From DAOMNO01 sp035443885 (GTDB taxonomy: Bacteria; Planctomycetota; Phycisphaerae; Phycisphaerales; SM1A02): DNA of 64,000 bases. The notes beneath the pieces were generated by a model that saw only the letters and a program-made list of their open reading frames with translations, did no database searches and was not told the origin of the DNA. Each line of letters begins with the position of its first letter. Within the stretch, counting starts at the first letter, position 1. A program made the position numbers and the translations under genes. This document shows positions 1 to 8,047 of this stretch, piece by piece. The stretch spans positions 49,191 through 113,190 of the forward strand of contig DAOMNO010000012.1 of NCBI GenBank assembly GCA_035443885.1. The letters run 5' to 3'.

Positions 1-287
1 AGACCGCGACGATGACGGTCGCCCCGATAGGAACGAATGTCCTTCAGTCGCTGGATGTGCTGCTGCGTCTGGCGACGGAGCGCACCCTCGACAATGTAGT
101 TCGCGTCGATGAGCGTCGCGATCGAGCTGACCTCCTGGTCGTTCAGATCCTTGGCGCGACGATCGGGGTCGATACCGGTCTCCTTCAGAATCTGATCCGC
201 GAACAGCGGTCCGATGCCGTAGATGTACTGGAGCGCGTAGCGGATCTTCTTATTTTCGGGGAGGTCAATACCTGCAATACGTGGCAT
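1..287 (-). CDS. rpsM: 30S ribosomal protein S13 (partial, cut by window edge)
   Basis: Small-subunit head protein that contacts tRNA and 16S rRNA. The minus-strand frame starts at an ATG at 285-287 and begins MPRIAGIDLP, the usual S13 opening. It continues through the helix-turn-helix region (YGIGPLFADQILKETGID) and reaches the first Arg-rich stretch (RSYRGDRHRRG) before leaving the window. About 95 residues are visible, so the basic C-terminal tail is missing. It follows rpmJ by 36 bp, as in the standard alpha-operon start. rpsK, rpsD and rpoA would be expected further left. Confidence 0.95.
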   Translation of the reverse strand, partial: MPRIAGIDLPENKKIRYALQYIYGIGPLFADQILKETGIDPDRRAKDLNDQEVSSIATLIDANYIVEGALRRQTQQHIQRLKDIRSYRGDRHRRG

Positions 288-323
288 GTTCCAACTCCAA
301 ATGTGGCCGTGGAATACGACCGC

Positions 324-440
324 TCAACCCTGCCGCTGCTTGAGGCGGGGATTCTTCTTGTTAATGACGAAGCGTTTGCCCTTTCGAATCACGATCTGGC
401 AATCCTTCGTTTGTCTTTTGATGCTGCTTCTGATCTTCAT
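324..440 (-). CDS. rpmJ: 50S ribosomal protein L36, zinc-ligand-poor form
   Basis: A 38-residue protein read from the ATG at 438-440, starting MKIRSSIKRQ and ending NPRLKQRQG, the L36 signature. Classical zinc-binding L36 uses Cys11, Cys14, Cys27 and a His near position 33. Here these positions are Thr11, Cys14, Asn27 and Leu33, so only one ligand remains and zinc binding is unlikely (C-minus form). It sits 30 bp after infA and 36 bp before rpsM, the normal place for this gene. Confidence 0.93.
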   Translation of the reverse strand: MKIRSSIKRQTKDCQIVIRKGKRFVINKKNPRLKQRQG

Positions 441-470
441 GATGAACCTCAGTTCTTTGTGCTGAGTGCT

Positions 471-686
471 TTAGTGCCTGTACGTGATTCGCCCTTTGCT
501 CATGTCGTAGGGGCTGAGTTCGACCTTGACCTTGTCGCCCGGAAGAATCCTGATGTAGAACTTTCTCATCTTGCCGCTGACGTAGGCGAGAATCTGCTGG
601 TTGTTTTCCAGTCGGACCTTGAAACGCGCATCGGGAAGAGCTTCGACGACTTCCGCTTCAAGGGTGATCTTTTCCTCTTTCGCCAT
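471..686 (-). CDS. infA: Translation initiation factor IF-1
   Basis: 71-residue single-domain OB-fold protein that binds the ribosomal A site during initiation. The start chosen is the ATG at 684-686, giving MAKEEKITLEAEVVEALP, the usual IF-1 opening. A longer frame adds ten unconserved residues. Family motifs are present: ALPDARFKVRLENN, YVSGKMRKFYIRILPGDKV and VELSPYDMSKGRITYRH. It lies about 270 bp after secY with a promoter candidate in between, so infA-rpmJ-rpsM may be transcribed independently. map and adk, often found just upstream, are absent. Confidence 0.96.
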   Translation of the reverse strand: MAKEEKITLEAEVVEALPDARFKVRLENNQQILAYVSGKMRKFYIRILPGDKVKVELSPYDMSKGRITYRH

Positions 687-903
687 ACGTTTGCCTGTTA
701 TCCTTACGCCGAGCACGAACGAACTGCTTCTCTGGTGTGCGCTACGCAGCCGGAAGCGCTGAGCCGGACCATCCTGCTCAGGCCGAGCCGCTGTGATGTT
801 CTTCCGAGACGGGCCGGCATCCCACAGGGGAAAATCCGCTGCGAATCGCTCCCTTGAGGCAGGGTGCGCTCACCGGTCCTGTCGAAACTGGACTTGGACC
901 CCA

Positions 904-931
904 AGTATAGCCCCTCAGCGGAAGCTGACAA
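904..931 (-). promoter_or_regulatory. Candidate sigma-70 promoter for infA-rpmJ-rpsM
   Basis: On the minus strand TTGTCA (926-931) is followed after 16 bp by TATACT (904-909), close to TTGACA/TATAAT. It lies in the 274-bp gap between secY and infA, about 215 bp upstream of the infA start. It could give the initiation factor and alpha-operon genes expression partly independent of the large upstream operon. Confidence 0.6.
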
Positions 932-960
932 CCGGTTCATCGTGTGGCACACCTGCGCGG

Positions 961-2382
961 TCATCGCCTTGAACTCCGAATACGCGGTGCGGCACGGCCC
1001 TGCTCGCCGGTTGAGAGGAAGCCGGAGTAGTTCCGCATGAGCAGGTTGGCCTCGATCCGCTGAATGAGGTCCAGACCGACGCTCACGACGATCAGCAGAC
1101 CAGTGCCGCCGAGGAAGCTGGCCACGAGGAACGGGATATCCATCTGCCGGGCGACGATGGCGGGGATGACCGCAATGACCGCCAGGAAGCCAGCACCGAC
1201 GTAGGTAACTCGCTCCACCACGGTTTCAAGGTACTCCGCCGTTCGCGGACCAGGTCGCAGGCCGGGGATGAAGCTGCCGCTGTCACGAAGCTGTCGCGCC
1301 ATATCTTCCGGGCTGAAGACGACGGTCGTCCAGAAGTAGCTGAAGAAGTAGATGAGTACGATCTCGAAGAGAATATAGATGTACTCACCCATCTGGAAGT
1401 TCTGATTGAGGAACGTCGTTGTCGTGATCCACCACTCCGCCGAACCTCCCGCGGTCGCCTGCGTGTTGAGGTAGCCGAAGAACGCAGAGGGGAAGATCAT
1501 CAGCGAGCTGGCGAAGATGATGGGCATCACGCCCGCATGATTGATGCGGAGCGGCAGGTAGTGCTTCCCACCGCCGTACACCTTGCGGCCTCGCGTGTGC
1601 TTGGCCTGCTGAATCGGAATACGCCGCGTGGCCACGGTGATCAGAATCGCACCTGCTACGACGAGAATAAACGCACCGAGCAGGAAGATAACGCCCATCG
1701 GACCGATCGTGCCCGCATCATCAGACTGAATGCTGGGCCGGAAGTTGGTCGCCACCCAGTGCACGGCATTGGGCATCTGCGCGATGATGCCCGCGGTCAG
1801 AATCAACGAAACGCCATTGCCGATGCCATACTTGTCAATCTGCTCGCCGAGCCACATGAGGAAGAGGCTGCCTGCGGTGAGCGACGTAACGCCCGCGATG
1901 AAGAACACCGCGATCGAACCTGCGCCGAGGAATTCCGGCTTGACGAGTTGCTGGCTGACCAGGAACTGCATCCACATGAACGCCTGGATCACGCACATGC
2001 CGACCGTGGCGTACCGCGTCCACTCGGTGATCTTCGCCTGACCGGACGCGCCTTCCTTTTTCAGCTCCTGCAAGCGAGGAATCGCCGTCTGAAGGAGCTG
2101 GAAAATAATCGACGCCGTGATGTACGGCATGATGCCGAGGCCGAAGATGGTGGAATGGCTGAATGAGCCGCCGGAGAAAATCTGGGCGTACTCAAGGAAG
2201 CGGCCGAAGCCGCCTTCGGATGATTCCGCGGCTTTGCGAGCGGATTCCGCCATCTGCGTCTGATCGACACCCGGAATGGGAACCCAGAAGCCGATGCGAT
2301 AGACCGTGATCACGCCGAGCGTGAACATGATGCGGTTTCGCAGTTCGGGGATTCTGAAGATGTTGATGAGTGCTTGAAGCAT
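961..2382 (-). CDS. secY: Protein translocase subunit SecY
   Basis: 473-residue integral membrane channel of the Sec translocon. It begins MLQALINIFRIPELRNRIMFTLG, as SecY proteins do, with the plug-region sequence IPIPGVDQTQM-like VPIPGVDQ near residue 35. Roughly ten hydrophobic segments can be read. Signatures include IQQAKHTRGRKVYGGGKHYLPLRIN in the cytosolic loop, ARQLRDSGSFIPGLRPG and a C-terminal LLMRNYSGF. It follows rplO by about 58 bp, the normal end of the spc operon. The basic tail (RIRSSRR) is typical. Confidence 0.97.
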   Translation of the reverse strand: MLQALINIFRIPELRNRIMFTLGVITVYRIGFWVPIPGVDQTQMAESARKAAESSEGGFGRFLEYAQIFSGGSFSHSTIFGLGIMPYITASIIFQLLQTAIPRLQELKKEGASGQAKITEWTRYATVGMCVIQAFMWMQFLVSQQLVKPEFLGAGSIAVFFIAGVTSLTAGSLFLMWLGEQIDKYGIGNGVSLILTAGIIAQMPNAVHWVATNFRPSIQSDDAGTIGPMGVIFLLGAFILVVAGAILITVATRRIPIQQAKHTRGRKVYGGGKHYLPLRINHAGVMPIIFASSLMIFPSAFFGYLNTQATAGGSAEWWITTTTFLNQNFQMGEYIYILFEIVLIYFFSYFWTTVVFSPEDMARQLRDSGSFIPGLRPGPRTAEYLETVVERVTYVGAGFLAVIAVIPAIVARQMDIPFLVASFLGGTGLLIVVSVGLDLIQRIEANLLMRNYSGFLSTGEQGRAAPRIRSSRR

Positions 2383-2440
2383 GTCTCTCGTCGTTCAGGT
2401 GTCGGCGTGCGGCGCGGGCGGTGATGTCGCGCCGATTCCG

Positions 2441-2968
2441 TTACTCGCCGGCTTTGGTCTCCGCCTTCTTGGCGCTGCCCTTCTTGCGGGCCTTGGCGTC
2501 TGTGCGCGTCCACTTGGTGCGGACGATTTCCGTCGCGGTGCCACCCGCAGCTTCAATCTTCGCCTTGGCCGACGCAGAAAACTTACCTGCGGTGACCTTG
2601 AACTTCTTGGTCAGCGTGCCTTCGCCGAGCACCTTCAGCGGCAGCGATGCATCGCGCACGATGCCCGCGGCGGCGAGTGTCTCGACCGTGACTTCAGCAC
2701 CATCTGCAAGGCGGGCTTCCAGCGTCTTCAGGTTGACGACGTGGAAAAGCCGCTCGAAGTCGAAGTTGCTGAAGCCACGCTTCGGAATGCGGCGCACAAA
2801 CGGCATCTGGCCGCCTTCAAAGTAGGCGCGGCGACTGTTGCCAGAACGCGAACCAGCGCCCTTGTGGCCGCGCCCCGCCGTCTTGCCGGTACCGCTGCTC
2901 TCGCCGCGACCAATGCGCTTCCGAGCGGGGTATTTGCCGACCTTTTCTGTAATCTCATGAATCATCAT
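2441..2968 (-). CDS. rplO: 50S ribosomal protein L15
   Basis: 175-residue large-subunit protein. The N-terminus has the Gly/Arg-rich rRNA-binding segment (RKRIGRGESSGTGKTAGRGHKG) and YFEGGQMPFVRRIPKRGF, both diagnostic of L15. The C-terminus carries a Lys/Ala-rich extension (DAKARKKGSAKKAETKAGE) beyond the usual ~145-150 residues. It directly follows rpsE with a 63-bp gap in which no rpmD (L30) can be read, although rpmD usually sits here. Confidence 0.96.
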   Translation of the reverse strand: MMIHEITEKVGKYPARKRIGRGESSGTGKTAGRGHKGAGSRSGNSRRAYFEGGQMPFVRRIPKRGFSNFDFERLFHVVNLKTLEARLADGAEVTVETLAAAGIVRDASLPLKVLGEGTLTKKFKVTAGKFSASAKAKIEAAGGTATEIVRTKWTRTDAKARKKGSAKKAETKAGE

Positions 2969-3031
2969 GGTGATGAATACTCCAGCTTGATTGGTCCCGG
3001 ATGATCAGTAAATCGTTGGGTTCGTTGCGGT

Positions 3032-3751
3032 TCAGGACTGGCCTTCGCCGCCTTCTGCTGTCGTGTCGCCTGCTGGAGCGCCATCCTGACGCCTGCCGCG
3101 CCCACCGCCACGACCGCCTGACGCGCCGCCGCGACCACCACGGCCACCGCGACCGCCCTTGGCATCTTGTCCCACGACATTCACCGGAGCCACGGCCTTC
3201 TCACCCGAACCGGAAGCAGGCATGAACGCCTTGCCGCGCTCGATGGATTCTTCGACTTCGGTCATGCCCAATTGCACGCCGCGAAGCTGTTCGATGAGTT
3301 CCTTGGATCGAAGCTGCTCCAGACCGTTGATAACGGCCTTCACAAGGTTCTTGGGATTCGTGGACCCGAAGCTCTTGGTCAGGCAGTCCTGAATGCCCAT
3401 CATTTCAAGCGGGGCGCGCGTGGCAGCACCGGCAATGACGCCCGTACCCGGCGAAGCGGGCAGGATGCGAACCGTGCACGCGCCGAATCGACCGGTTACC
3501 GCGTGGGGAATGGTGCGGCCGACCATCGGAAACTGCGACATCTTCCGCTTGGCGACCTTCTGAGCCTTCTCAATCGCCTGCGGCACCTGATTGGCTTTGC
3601 CGTAACCGATGCCGACCTGGCCGTGTCGATCGCCGACGACGACCAGCGCGCTGAAGCTGAAGCGACGACCGCCCTTGACGGTTGCAGCGGTGCGATACAC
3701 ACCGACCGTGGTCGATTCGAGTGATGATGTTGCGTCGAGCATTTCTGCCAT
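3032..3751 (-). CDS. rpsE: 30S ribosomal protein S5 with RGG-rich C-terminal extension
   Basis: 239-residue small-subunit protein involved in decoding fidelity. Residues 1-175 are a standard S5: VKGGRRFSFSALVVVGD, GYGKANQVPQAIEKA and PASPGTGVIAGAATRA are all present. About 60 extra residues follow, including KGGRGGRGGRGG and GGRGGGRGRRQDG, then an acidic Gly-rich end. S5 is usually ~165-175 residues, so the RGG-like low-complexity tail is unusual. Such tails often bind RNA, but a role here is inference. Confidence 0.96.
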   Translation of the reverse strand: MAEMLDATSSLESTTVGVYRTAATVKGGRRFSFSALVVVGDRHGQVGIGYGKANQVPQAIEKAQKVAKRKMSQFPMVGRTIPHAVTGRFGACTVRILPASPGTGVIAGAATRAPLEMMGIQDCLTKSFGSTNPKNLVKAVINGLEQLRSKELIEQLRGVQLGMTEVEESIERGKAFMPASGSGEKAVAPVNVVGQDAKGGRGGRGGRGGASGGRGGGRGRRQDGAPAGDTTAEGGEGQS

Positions 3752-3812
3752 TGGGTTGTCTCAGAAAAAGTGCTGCCTGCCGAGCGTGGCTTCGCGTGCG
3801 CGAAGCGACCTG

Positions 3813-4175
3813 TTAGAACTTCAAGCCCCCTTCGCGAGCTGCATCAGCCAGCGACTTGATGCGGCCGTGATACCGATATCCGTTGCGATCGAACACCACC
3901 GTCTCAATGCCGGCGGCTTTGGCTCGCTCCGCAATCGTCTTGCCAACCAACTGCGCCGCGGCCACGTTGCCGCCCTTCGCCACCTTGCTCGTCTTGTCCA
4001 CAGTGGACGCGGAGACGATGGTGCGACCGGCAAGGTCGTCCACGATCTGAACGTAAATGTGCGCTGCGCTGCGGAACACCGTCAGGCGCGGGCGATGCGG
4101 CGTGCCGAGCACGCGCTTGCGGATGCCGGTCTTGCGACGATTGCGTTGAGCGGACTTGCGTGTAATGCGATTCAT
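3813..4175 (-). CDS. rplR: 50S ribosomal protein L18
   Basis: 120-residue 5S-rRNA-binding protein. The basic N-terminus (MNRITRKSAQRNRRKTGIRKRV) leads into the conserved core PHRPRLTVFRSAAHIYVQIVDD. The C-terminal VVFDRNGYRYHGRIKSLADAAREGGLKF matches the family ending. Length is typical. It lies between rplF and rpsE as in the standard spc operon. Confidence 0.97.
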   Translation of the reverse strand: MNRITRKSAQRNRRKTGIRKRVLGTPHRPRLTVFRSAAHIYVQIVDDLAGRTIVSASTVDKTSKVAKGGNVAAAQLVGKTIAERAKAAGIETVVFDRNGYRYHGRIKSLADAAREGGLKF

Positions 4176-4200
4176 GACGATACCTCGCGGCTGACCTCAA

Positions 4201-4758
4201 TCAGGCGCCGAAGACCTTGCCCTGCTTGCGAATGATGATTTCGTCGGTGTACTTGATGCCTTTGCCGTTGTAAGGCTCAGGCGGACGCTTGGAACGAATC
4301 TCAGCGGCGAACTGGCCGACAGCCTGCTTATCTGCACCAGTAACCGTAATGAACTGGCCATCGATTGCGAACTGAACGCCAGCGGGAACTTTCATATCCA
4401 CAGGCAGACAGTAGCCAACGTTGAGCTGCAGGTTCTTGCCGACGGTCTTCGCGTTCCAACCCACGCCGACAACTTCGAGCTTCTTCTCATAGCCCTTCGT
4501 AACGCCGTCGATCATGCACTGAATGCGCGCCCTCGTCGTGCCCCAGTAGGCGCGGCTGGCGCGATCTTCCATGCGCGACTCCGGAATCGTGCAGGTAACG
4601 GCCTTCTCGGCTTCATCCCACTTCACGTTGACCTCGGGACGATGGACATAAGACAGCTTGCCCTTGGAACCCTCCACATTGATGGTGCGGGTCTTCGGGT
4701 CGATCGAGATTTTGACGCCGGACGGAACGGCGACTGCTTTCTTTCCAATACGGGACAT
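4201..4758 (-). CDS. rplF: 50S ribosomal protein L6
   Basis: 185-residue protein near the peptidyl-tRNA and factor-binding region. It starts MSRIGKKAVAVPSGVKI, the classic L6 opening. It ends with the C-terminal signature RSKRPPEPYNGKGIKYTDEIIIRKQGK. The two L6 repeat domains are both present and length is near the usual ~178. It is 25 bp upstream of rplR. Confidence 0.97.
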   Translation of the reverse strand: MSRIGKKAVAVPSGVKISIDPKTRTINVEGSKGKLSYVHRPEVNVKWDEAEKAVTCTIPESRMEDRASRAYWGTTRARIQCMIDGVTKGYEKKLEVVGVGWNAKTVGKNLQLNVGYCLPVDMKVPAGVQFAIDGQFITVTGADKQAVGQFAAEIRSKRPPEPYNGKGIKYTDEIIIRKQGKVFGA

Positions 4759-4808
4759 GGCTGTGTTCCAGAAGTTGCTGGAGAGTCAAACTGGGAAATC
4801 TTGCTGCC

Positions 4809-5207
4809 TTACGTAACGATGGCGACCACTTCACCGCCAACGCGCTTCTCGCGACACGCACGATCGCTAAAGACGCCCGCGCTGGTGGACACGATGGCGA
4901 TGCCCATGCCCTGAAGCGGCTTTGGCAGGCCGTCCACGCCGCTATACACACGGCGGCCAGGCTTGGAGACGCGATCAATGGTGTTGAGCACGCGCTCGCC
5001 GCGCGGGCCGTAGTTCAGGTTCACCTGAAGCACACCCTGCCTGCCGTCGTCGATGATCTCGAAGGACTTGAGGTAGCCCTCGTCCACGAGCACCTGCGCG
5101 ACGCCACGGTTGAGCTTGTTGTTCAAGCACTTCACCGTGCGGGCGTTGTTGCGGGCCGCATTGCGGATGCGGGTGAGCATATCGGCTGTGAGGTCTTGCT
5201 GGGACAT
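4809..5207 (-). CDS. rpsH: 30S ribosomal protein S8
   Basis: 132-residue 16S-rRNA central-domain binder and, in other bacteria, the translational repressor of the spc operon. It begins MSQQDLTADMLTRIRNAARN. The C-terminal signature GMGIAIVSTSAGVFSDRACREKRVGGEVVAIV is present, with the conserved STS.G segment. Length is typical. It lies between rpsN and rplF. Confidence 0.97.
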   Translation of the reverse strand: MSQQDLTADMLTRIRNAARNNARTVKCLNNKLNRGVAQVLVDEGYLKSFEIIDDGRQGVLQVNLNYGPRGERVLNTIDRVSKPGRRVYSGVDGLPKPLQGMGIAIVSTSAGVFSDRACREKRVGGEVVAIVT

Positions 5208-5262
5208 AGGAAGTTCTGTGGTCTGAGTTCTGAGTGCTGAATCGCCGCGAAGTCTTGCGGGG

Positions 5263-5448
5263 TTACCAACTGGCCTTTCGCATGCCGGGAATCATGCCCT
5301 GCAGCGCGAGTTCGCGAAGCACGATGCGGCTGACACCGAACTTGCGGTACACGCCGCGAGCGCGGCCCGTAATCTGGCACCGGTTCACTTTCCTCGTGGA
5401 GAACTTGGGGGTGCGCTTCATCTTGGCGAACTTGGCTTTGCTGGCCAT
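5263..5448 (-). CDS. rpsN: 30S ribosomal protein S14, type-Z length but zinc ligands lost
   Basis: 61-residue S14 of the short (type Z) length. It starts MASKAKFAKMKRTPKFSTRK and ends ALQGMIPGMRKASW, both diagnostic. Type-Z S14 normally has two CxxC pairs. Here only the first Cys is kept (RCQITGRARG), and the others read Thr, Ser and Val (RKFGVSRIVLREL), so the zinc ribbon is lost. It sits in the usual place between rplE and rpsH. Confidence 0.95.
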   Translation of the reverse strand: MASKAKFAKMKRTPKFSTRKVNRCQITGRARGVYRKFGVSRIVLRELALQGMIPGMRKASW

Positions 5449-5518
5449 TTACTTCATCCTCTTTCAATCGCAGCATCTGCGGCGAAAAACAATCCTGTTG
5501 CGAAAACCCGAATGCAGG

Positions 5519-6097
5519 TCAGTTGCCTTCCTTCACGAACGGCATGCCGAGCTGCTCAAGCAGATACCGGCTCATCTTCGGGTTCGAATTCTCGATGACC
5601 ACGTTGATGTGCATGCCGTGGCTGAACGTAACGTTCGCCATGTTGATTTCCGGCCACACGGCCTGTTCCGTGAGACCGAGCGAGTAGCTGCCACCCTTGT
5701 CGAACGCCTTGTCCTTCACCCCGCGGAAGTCCTTGATACGCGGGATCGCGAGATTCATCAGGCGATCAAGGAAGTGCCACATGCGATCGCGACGGAGCGT
5801 AACCATGAACGCGCTCGGCGCACCTTCACGAACCTTGAAGTTCGCGACCGACTTGCGGGCGTTGATCATCACCGGGCGCTGACCGGAAATGGTGGACAGC
5901 GTGGACATCACCGTCTCGCGAATCTCCGGCTTGAGCTTCTGGTTCTCAAGGTACCGGCCAACACCGCAGTTGATCACAACCTTCGTGATCTTCGGAAGCT
6001 GGTGCACGTTGCGCAGGCCGAACTCCTTCATCACCTTGGGAGCGACAGTTTCCTCGTAGAGGCTCTGGAGTCGGGGTTTTTGTTTCTGGGCGACCAT
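5519..6097 (-). CDS. rplE: 50S ribosomal protein L5
   Basis: 192-residue 5S-rRNA-binding protein of the central protuberance. It shows the family sequences LQSLYEETVAPKVMKEFG, NVHQLPKITKVVINCGVG, SGQRPVMINARKSVANFKVREG and HFLDRLMNLAIPRIKDFRG. The C-terminus contains FSHGMHINVVIEN. Slightly longer than the usual ~180 residues. It is 22 bp downstream of rplX. Confidence 0.97.
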   Translation of the reverse strand: MVAQKQKPRLQSLYEETVAPKVMKEFGLRNVHQLPKITKVVINCGVGRYLENQKLKPEIRETVMSTLSTISGQRPVMINARKSVANFKVREGAPSAFMVTLRRDRMWHFLDRLMNLAIPRIKDFRGVKDKAFDKGGSYSLGLTEQAVWPEINMANVTFSHGMHINVVIENSNPKMSRYLLEQLGMPFVKEGN

Positions 6098-6119
6098 GAT
6101 CTCGTTCCTGCTCGAATGG

Positions 6120-6536
6120 TTACTTGGCGGCCTTGGCCTTCTTCGTTGTCGTCTTCTTCTTCACCGGTGCAGTGGCGGGCTTGGCGGCCTTCACCGGCTT
6201 GCCTTCACCGCGCGGGCCGTGCAGCGTGTGTAGCGTCTTGCCGTTGCGGACAGCGACACGCGCCTTCGTGCCGTCCGCAGCCGTCTCAAAGCGGACGCGC
6301 GTCGGCTTGCCGTCCACGACGGGGCTGACATTGCTGATGTGGATCGGCATCTCGCGACGGATGATGCCGCCCTTGGGGTTCGCCTGCGAGGGCTTCAGGT
6401 GCTTCACGCGAACGTTGATGCCCTGCACGACGACCCGATCCTTGTCGCCGAGGATGCGAAGCACTTCGCCGGTCGCGCCGCGCTCGTTGCCTGCGGTCAC
6501 GATGACCTGATCACCTTTACGAATATGCTTCGGCAT
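6120..6536 (-). CDS. rplX: 50S ribosomal protein L24
   Basis: 138-residue assembly-initiator protein with a KOW motif (IRKGDQVIVTAGNERGATGEVLRI). The start chosen is the ATG at 6534-6536 (MPKHIRKG), which overlaps the rplN stop by one base (TGATG) and suggests translational coupling. A GTG one codon earlier is also possible. NVRVKHLKPSQANPKGGII is typical L24. The C-terminus has a ~30-residue Lys/Ala/Thr tail (PVKKKTTTKKAKAAK) longer than in most L24 proteins. Confidence 0.95.
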   Translation of the reverse strand: MPKHIRKGDQVIVTAGNERGATGEVLRILGDKDRVVVQGINVRVKHLKPSQANPKGGIIRREMPIHISNVSPVVDGKPTRVRFETAADGTKARVAVRNGKTLHTLHGPRGEGKPVKAAKPATAPVKKKTTTKKAKAAK

Positions 6537-6922
6537 CACACCACCTCCGCGGCGAGAGAGACGATCTTCATGTAGTTCTTCTCACGCAGTTCGCGAGCGA
6601 CCGCGCCGAAGATGCGAGTGCCCTTCGGGTTGCCATCCTCGTTGATAAGGACGCACGCGTTGGAGTCGAAGCGAACATACGAGCCGTCGTCGCGACGGGT
6701 TGGGTACTTCGTGCGAACGATGACGGCCTTGACTTTGTCGCCGGCTTTCACGTCCGCATTGGGCAGAGCCTTCTTGACGGCGCACATGACGCGATCGCCC
6801 ACGCCGACGGATCGACGGGTGAATCGGCCTCGCGCGCCGGAACCGCCGGGCACGCCGATGATCATCACCTCGCGGGCGCCGCTGTTGTCGGCCACACTCA
6901 ATCTTGATTCATTCTGCAACAT
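6536..6922 (-). CDS. rplN: 50S ribosomal protein L14
   Basis: 128-residue protein at the subunit interface. It has the signature opening MLQNESRLSVADNSGAREVM, then GDRVMCAVKKALPN, VKAVIVRTKYPTRRDDGSY and RFDSNACVLINEDGNPKGTRIFG. Slightly longer than the usual 122 residues. It lies 54 bp after rpsQ and overlaps rplX by one base. Confidence 0.97.
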   Translation of the reverse strand: MLQNESRLSVADNSGAREVMIIGVPGGSGARGRFTRRSVGVGDRVMCAVKKALPNADVKAGDKVKAVIVRTKYPTRRDDGSYVRFDSNACVLINEDGNPKGTRIFGAVARELREKNYMKIVSLAAEVV

Positions 6923-6976
6923 GGCAAATCACTTTCGTTCGCGCCTCGCGCGAAACGCTGTTCCTTCCTGACTCGT

Positions 6977-7264
6977 TCAGACCAACTGCTCCGTTGCCTT
7001 ATGAACGATGCGCAGCAGCACCCACGACTTGGTCTTGGAGATCGGCCTGCACTCGGCGATCTCCACCCGGTCGCCCACCTTCGAGGCGTTCTGCTCGTCG
7101 TGGACGTGCAGAACGGTGCGGCGGCGGATGTACTTTCCGTACTTCGGGTGCTTCACGGAGTAGCTGATCGAGACCTTGCGGGTCTTGTTGCGAGCGTCAG
7201 ACTCGACGACGCCAATGCGCCTCGGCGACTTTTCCGGCACGTTGATTTCTTTGGTGTGTGACAC
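6977..7264 (-). CDS. rpsQ: 30S ribosomal protein S17
   Basis: 95-residue OB-fold 16S-rRNA binder. It shows the S17 features RRIGVVESDARNKTRKVSISYSVKHPKYGKYIRR, a hydrophilic HDEQN segment (VHDEQNASKVGDRVEIAECRPISKTKSW) and a C-terminal VLLRIVHKA. Length is typical. It lies between rpmC and rplN. Confidence 0.97.
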   Translation of the reverse strand: MSHTKEINVPEKSPRRIGVVESDARNKTRKVSISYSVKHPKYGKYIRRRTVLHVHDEQNASKVGDRVEIAECRPISKTKSWVLLRIVHKATEQLV

Positions 7265-7285
7265 GGTCGTTCTCGTGGTATCGGG

Positions 7286-7483
7286 TTAGCTGGCCTGGGC
7301 GGCGCGACGGCTGCGCTCGGTGAGCACACGGGCAAGGTCGCGCCGAACCTTCCCAAACTGCGAGGTATCCTGAATCTTCTCCGTCACTGCCTGCGTGCGC
7401 AGTTCGAAGAGCCGCTGCCGCAGACGCGCGGCCTCGATGCTGATTTCCTCGTCGTTGAGCTTTCGTACTTCTCGGGACTTCAT
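7286..7483 (-). CDS. rpmC: 50S ribosomal protein L29
   Basis: 65-residue two-helix protein near the polypeptide exit tunnel. It begins MKSREVRKLNDEEISIEAARLRQRLFELR and ends with the conserved basic helix GKVRRDLARVLTERSRR. Both length and position (between rplP and rpsQ) are standard. Confidence 0.95.
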   Translation of the reverse strand: MKSREVRKLNDEEISIEAARLRQRLFELRTQAVTEKIQDTSQFGKVRRDLARVLTERSRRAAQAS

Positions 7484-7543
7484 GGTTGTTCTCAGGTGTA
7501 AGGTCTGAGTGGTTGTTTCAAACTTCGTCTTCTCGATCTTCGA

Positions 7544-7963
7544 TTACACGGCCAGACGACGGCCCACGAATCGGCAACGAACCGGCATCTTGTGCGCCAC
7601 ACGCGCCAAAGCCTGCTTCGCCGTATCTTCCGGCACACCCGTGATCTCAAAGAGCATGGTGCCGGGCTTGATGCGTGCTGCCCAGTAATCCGTATCCGCC
7701 TTGCCCTTACCCATTCGCGTTTCCAGCGGCTTCTTTGAAATCGGCTTATCCGGGAACACGCGGATGAACACCTTGCCCTGACGGCGAAGGAAGTGCTGGG
7801 CCGCAATTCGGCCCGCTTCGAGCTGACGCGCGGTGAGCCAGTGAGGCTCAAGCGCCTGCAGGCCGTAATCACCGTACGCGACATAGTTGCCGCGCGTGGC
7901 GTTGCCCTTGAGCTTGCCGCGCATCTGCTTGCGGAACTTGATTCGCTTTGGCATCCGTGGCAT
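7544..7963 (-). CDS. rplP: 50S ribosomal protein L16
   Basis: 139-residue protein that helps form the A and P sites. The opening MPRMPKRIKFRKQMRGKLKG and the family core QLEAGRIAAQHFLRRQGKVFIRVFPDKPISKKPLETRMGKGKG-like sequence are clear. The C-terminus has ALARVAHKMPVRCRFV. Length is normal. rpmC begins 61 bp downstream. Confidence 0.97.
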   Translation of the reverse strand: MPRMPKRIKFRKQMRGKLKGNATRGNYVAYGDYGLQALEPHWLTARQLEAGRIAAQHFLRRQGKVFIRVFPDKPISKKPLETRMGKGKADTDYWAARIKPGTMLFEITGVPEDTAKQALARVAHKMPVRCRFVGRRLAV

Positions 7964-8047
7964 GGTTCTTCAATCCTCGGTCGTGTCTGTCGGTCTCAGT
8001 TCAAGTCGTTCAAGTTTCGCCAGGGTTGATCGCCCTGACGCCCATTC

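Noticed and set aside
12..857. Long plus-strand ORF at the left edge
   Set aside because: It is antisense to rpsM, rpmJ and infA, whose minus-strand proteins are unmistakable.
1537..2166. Plus-strand ORF of 209 codons, Arg/Glu/His-rich
   Set aside because: Antisense shadow of secY; composition is typical of a GC-rich antisense frame.
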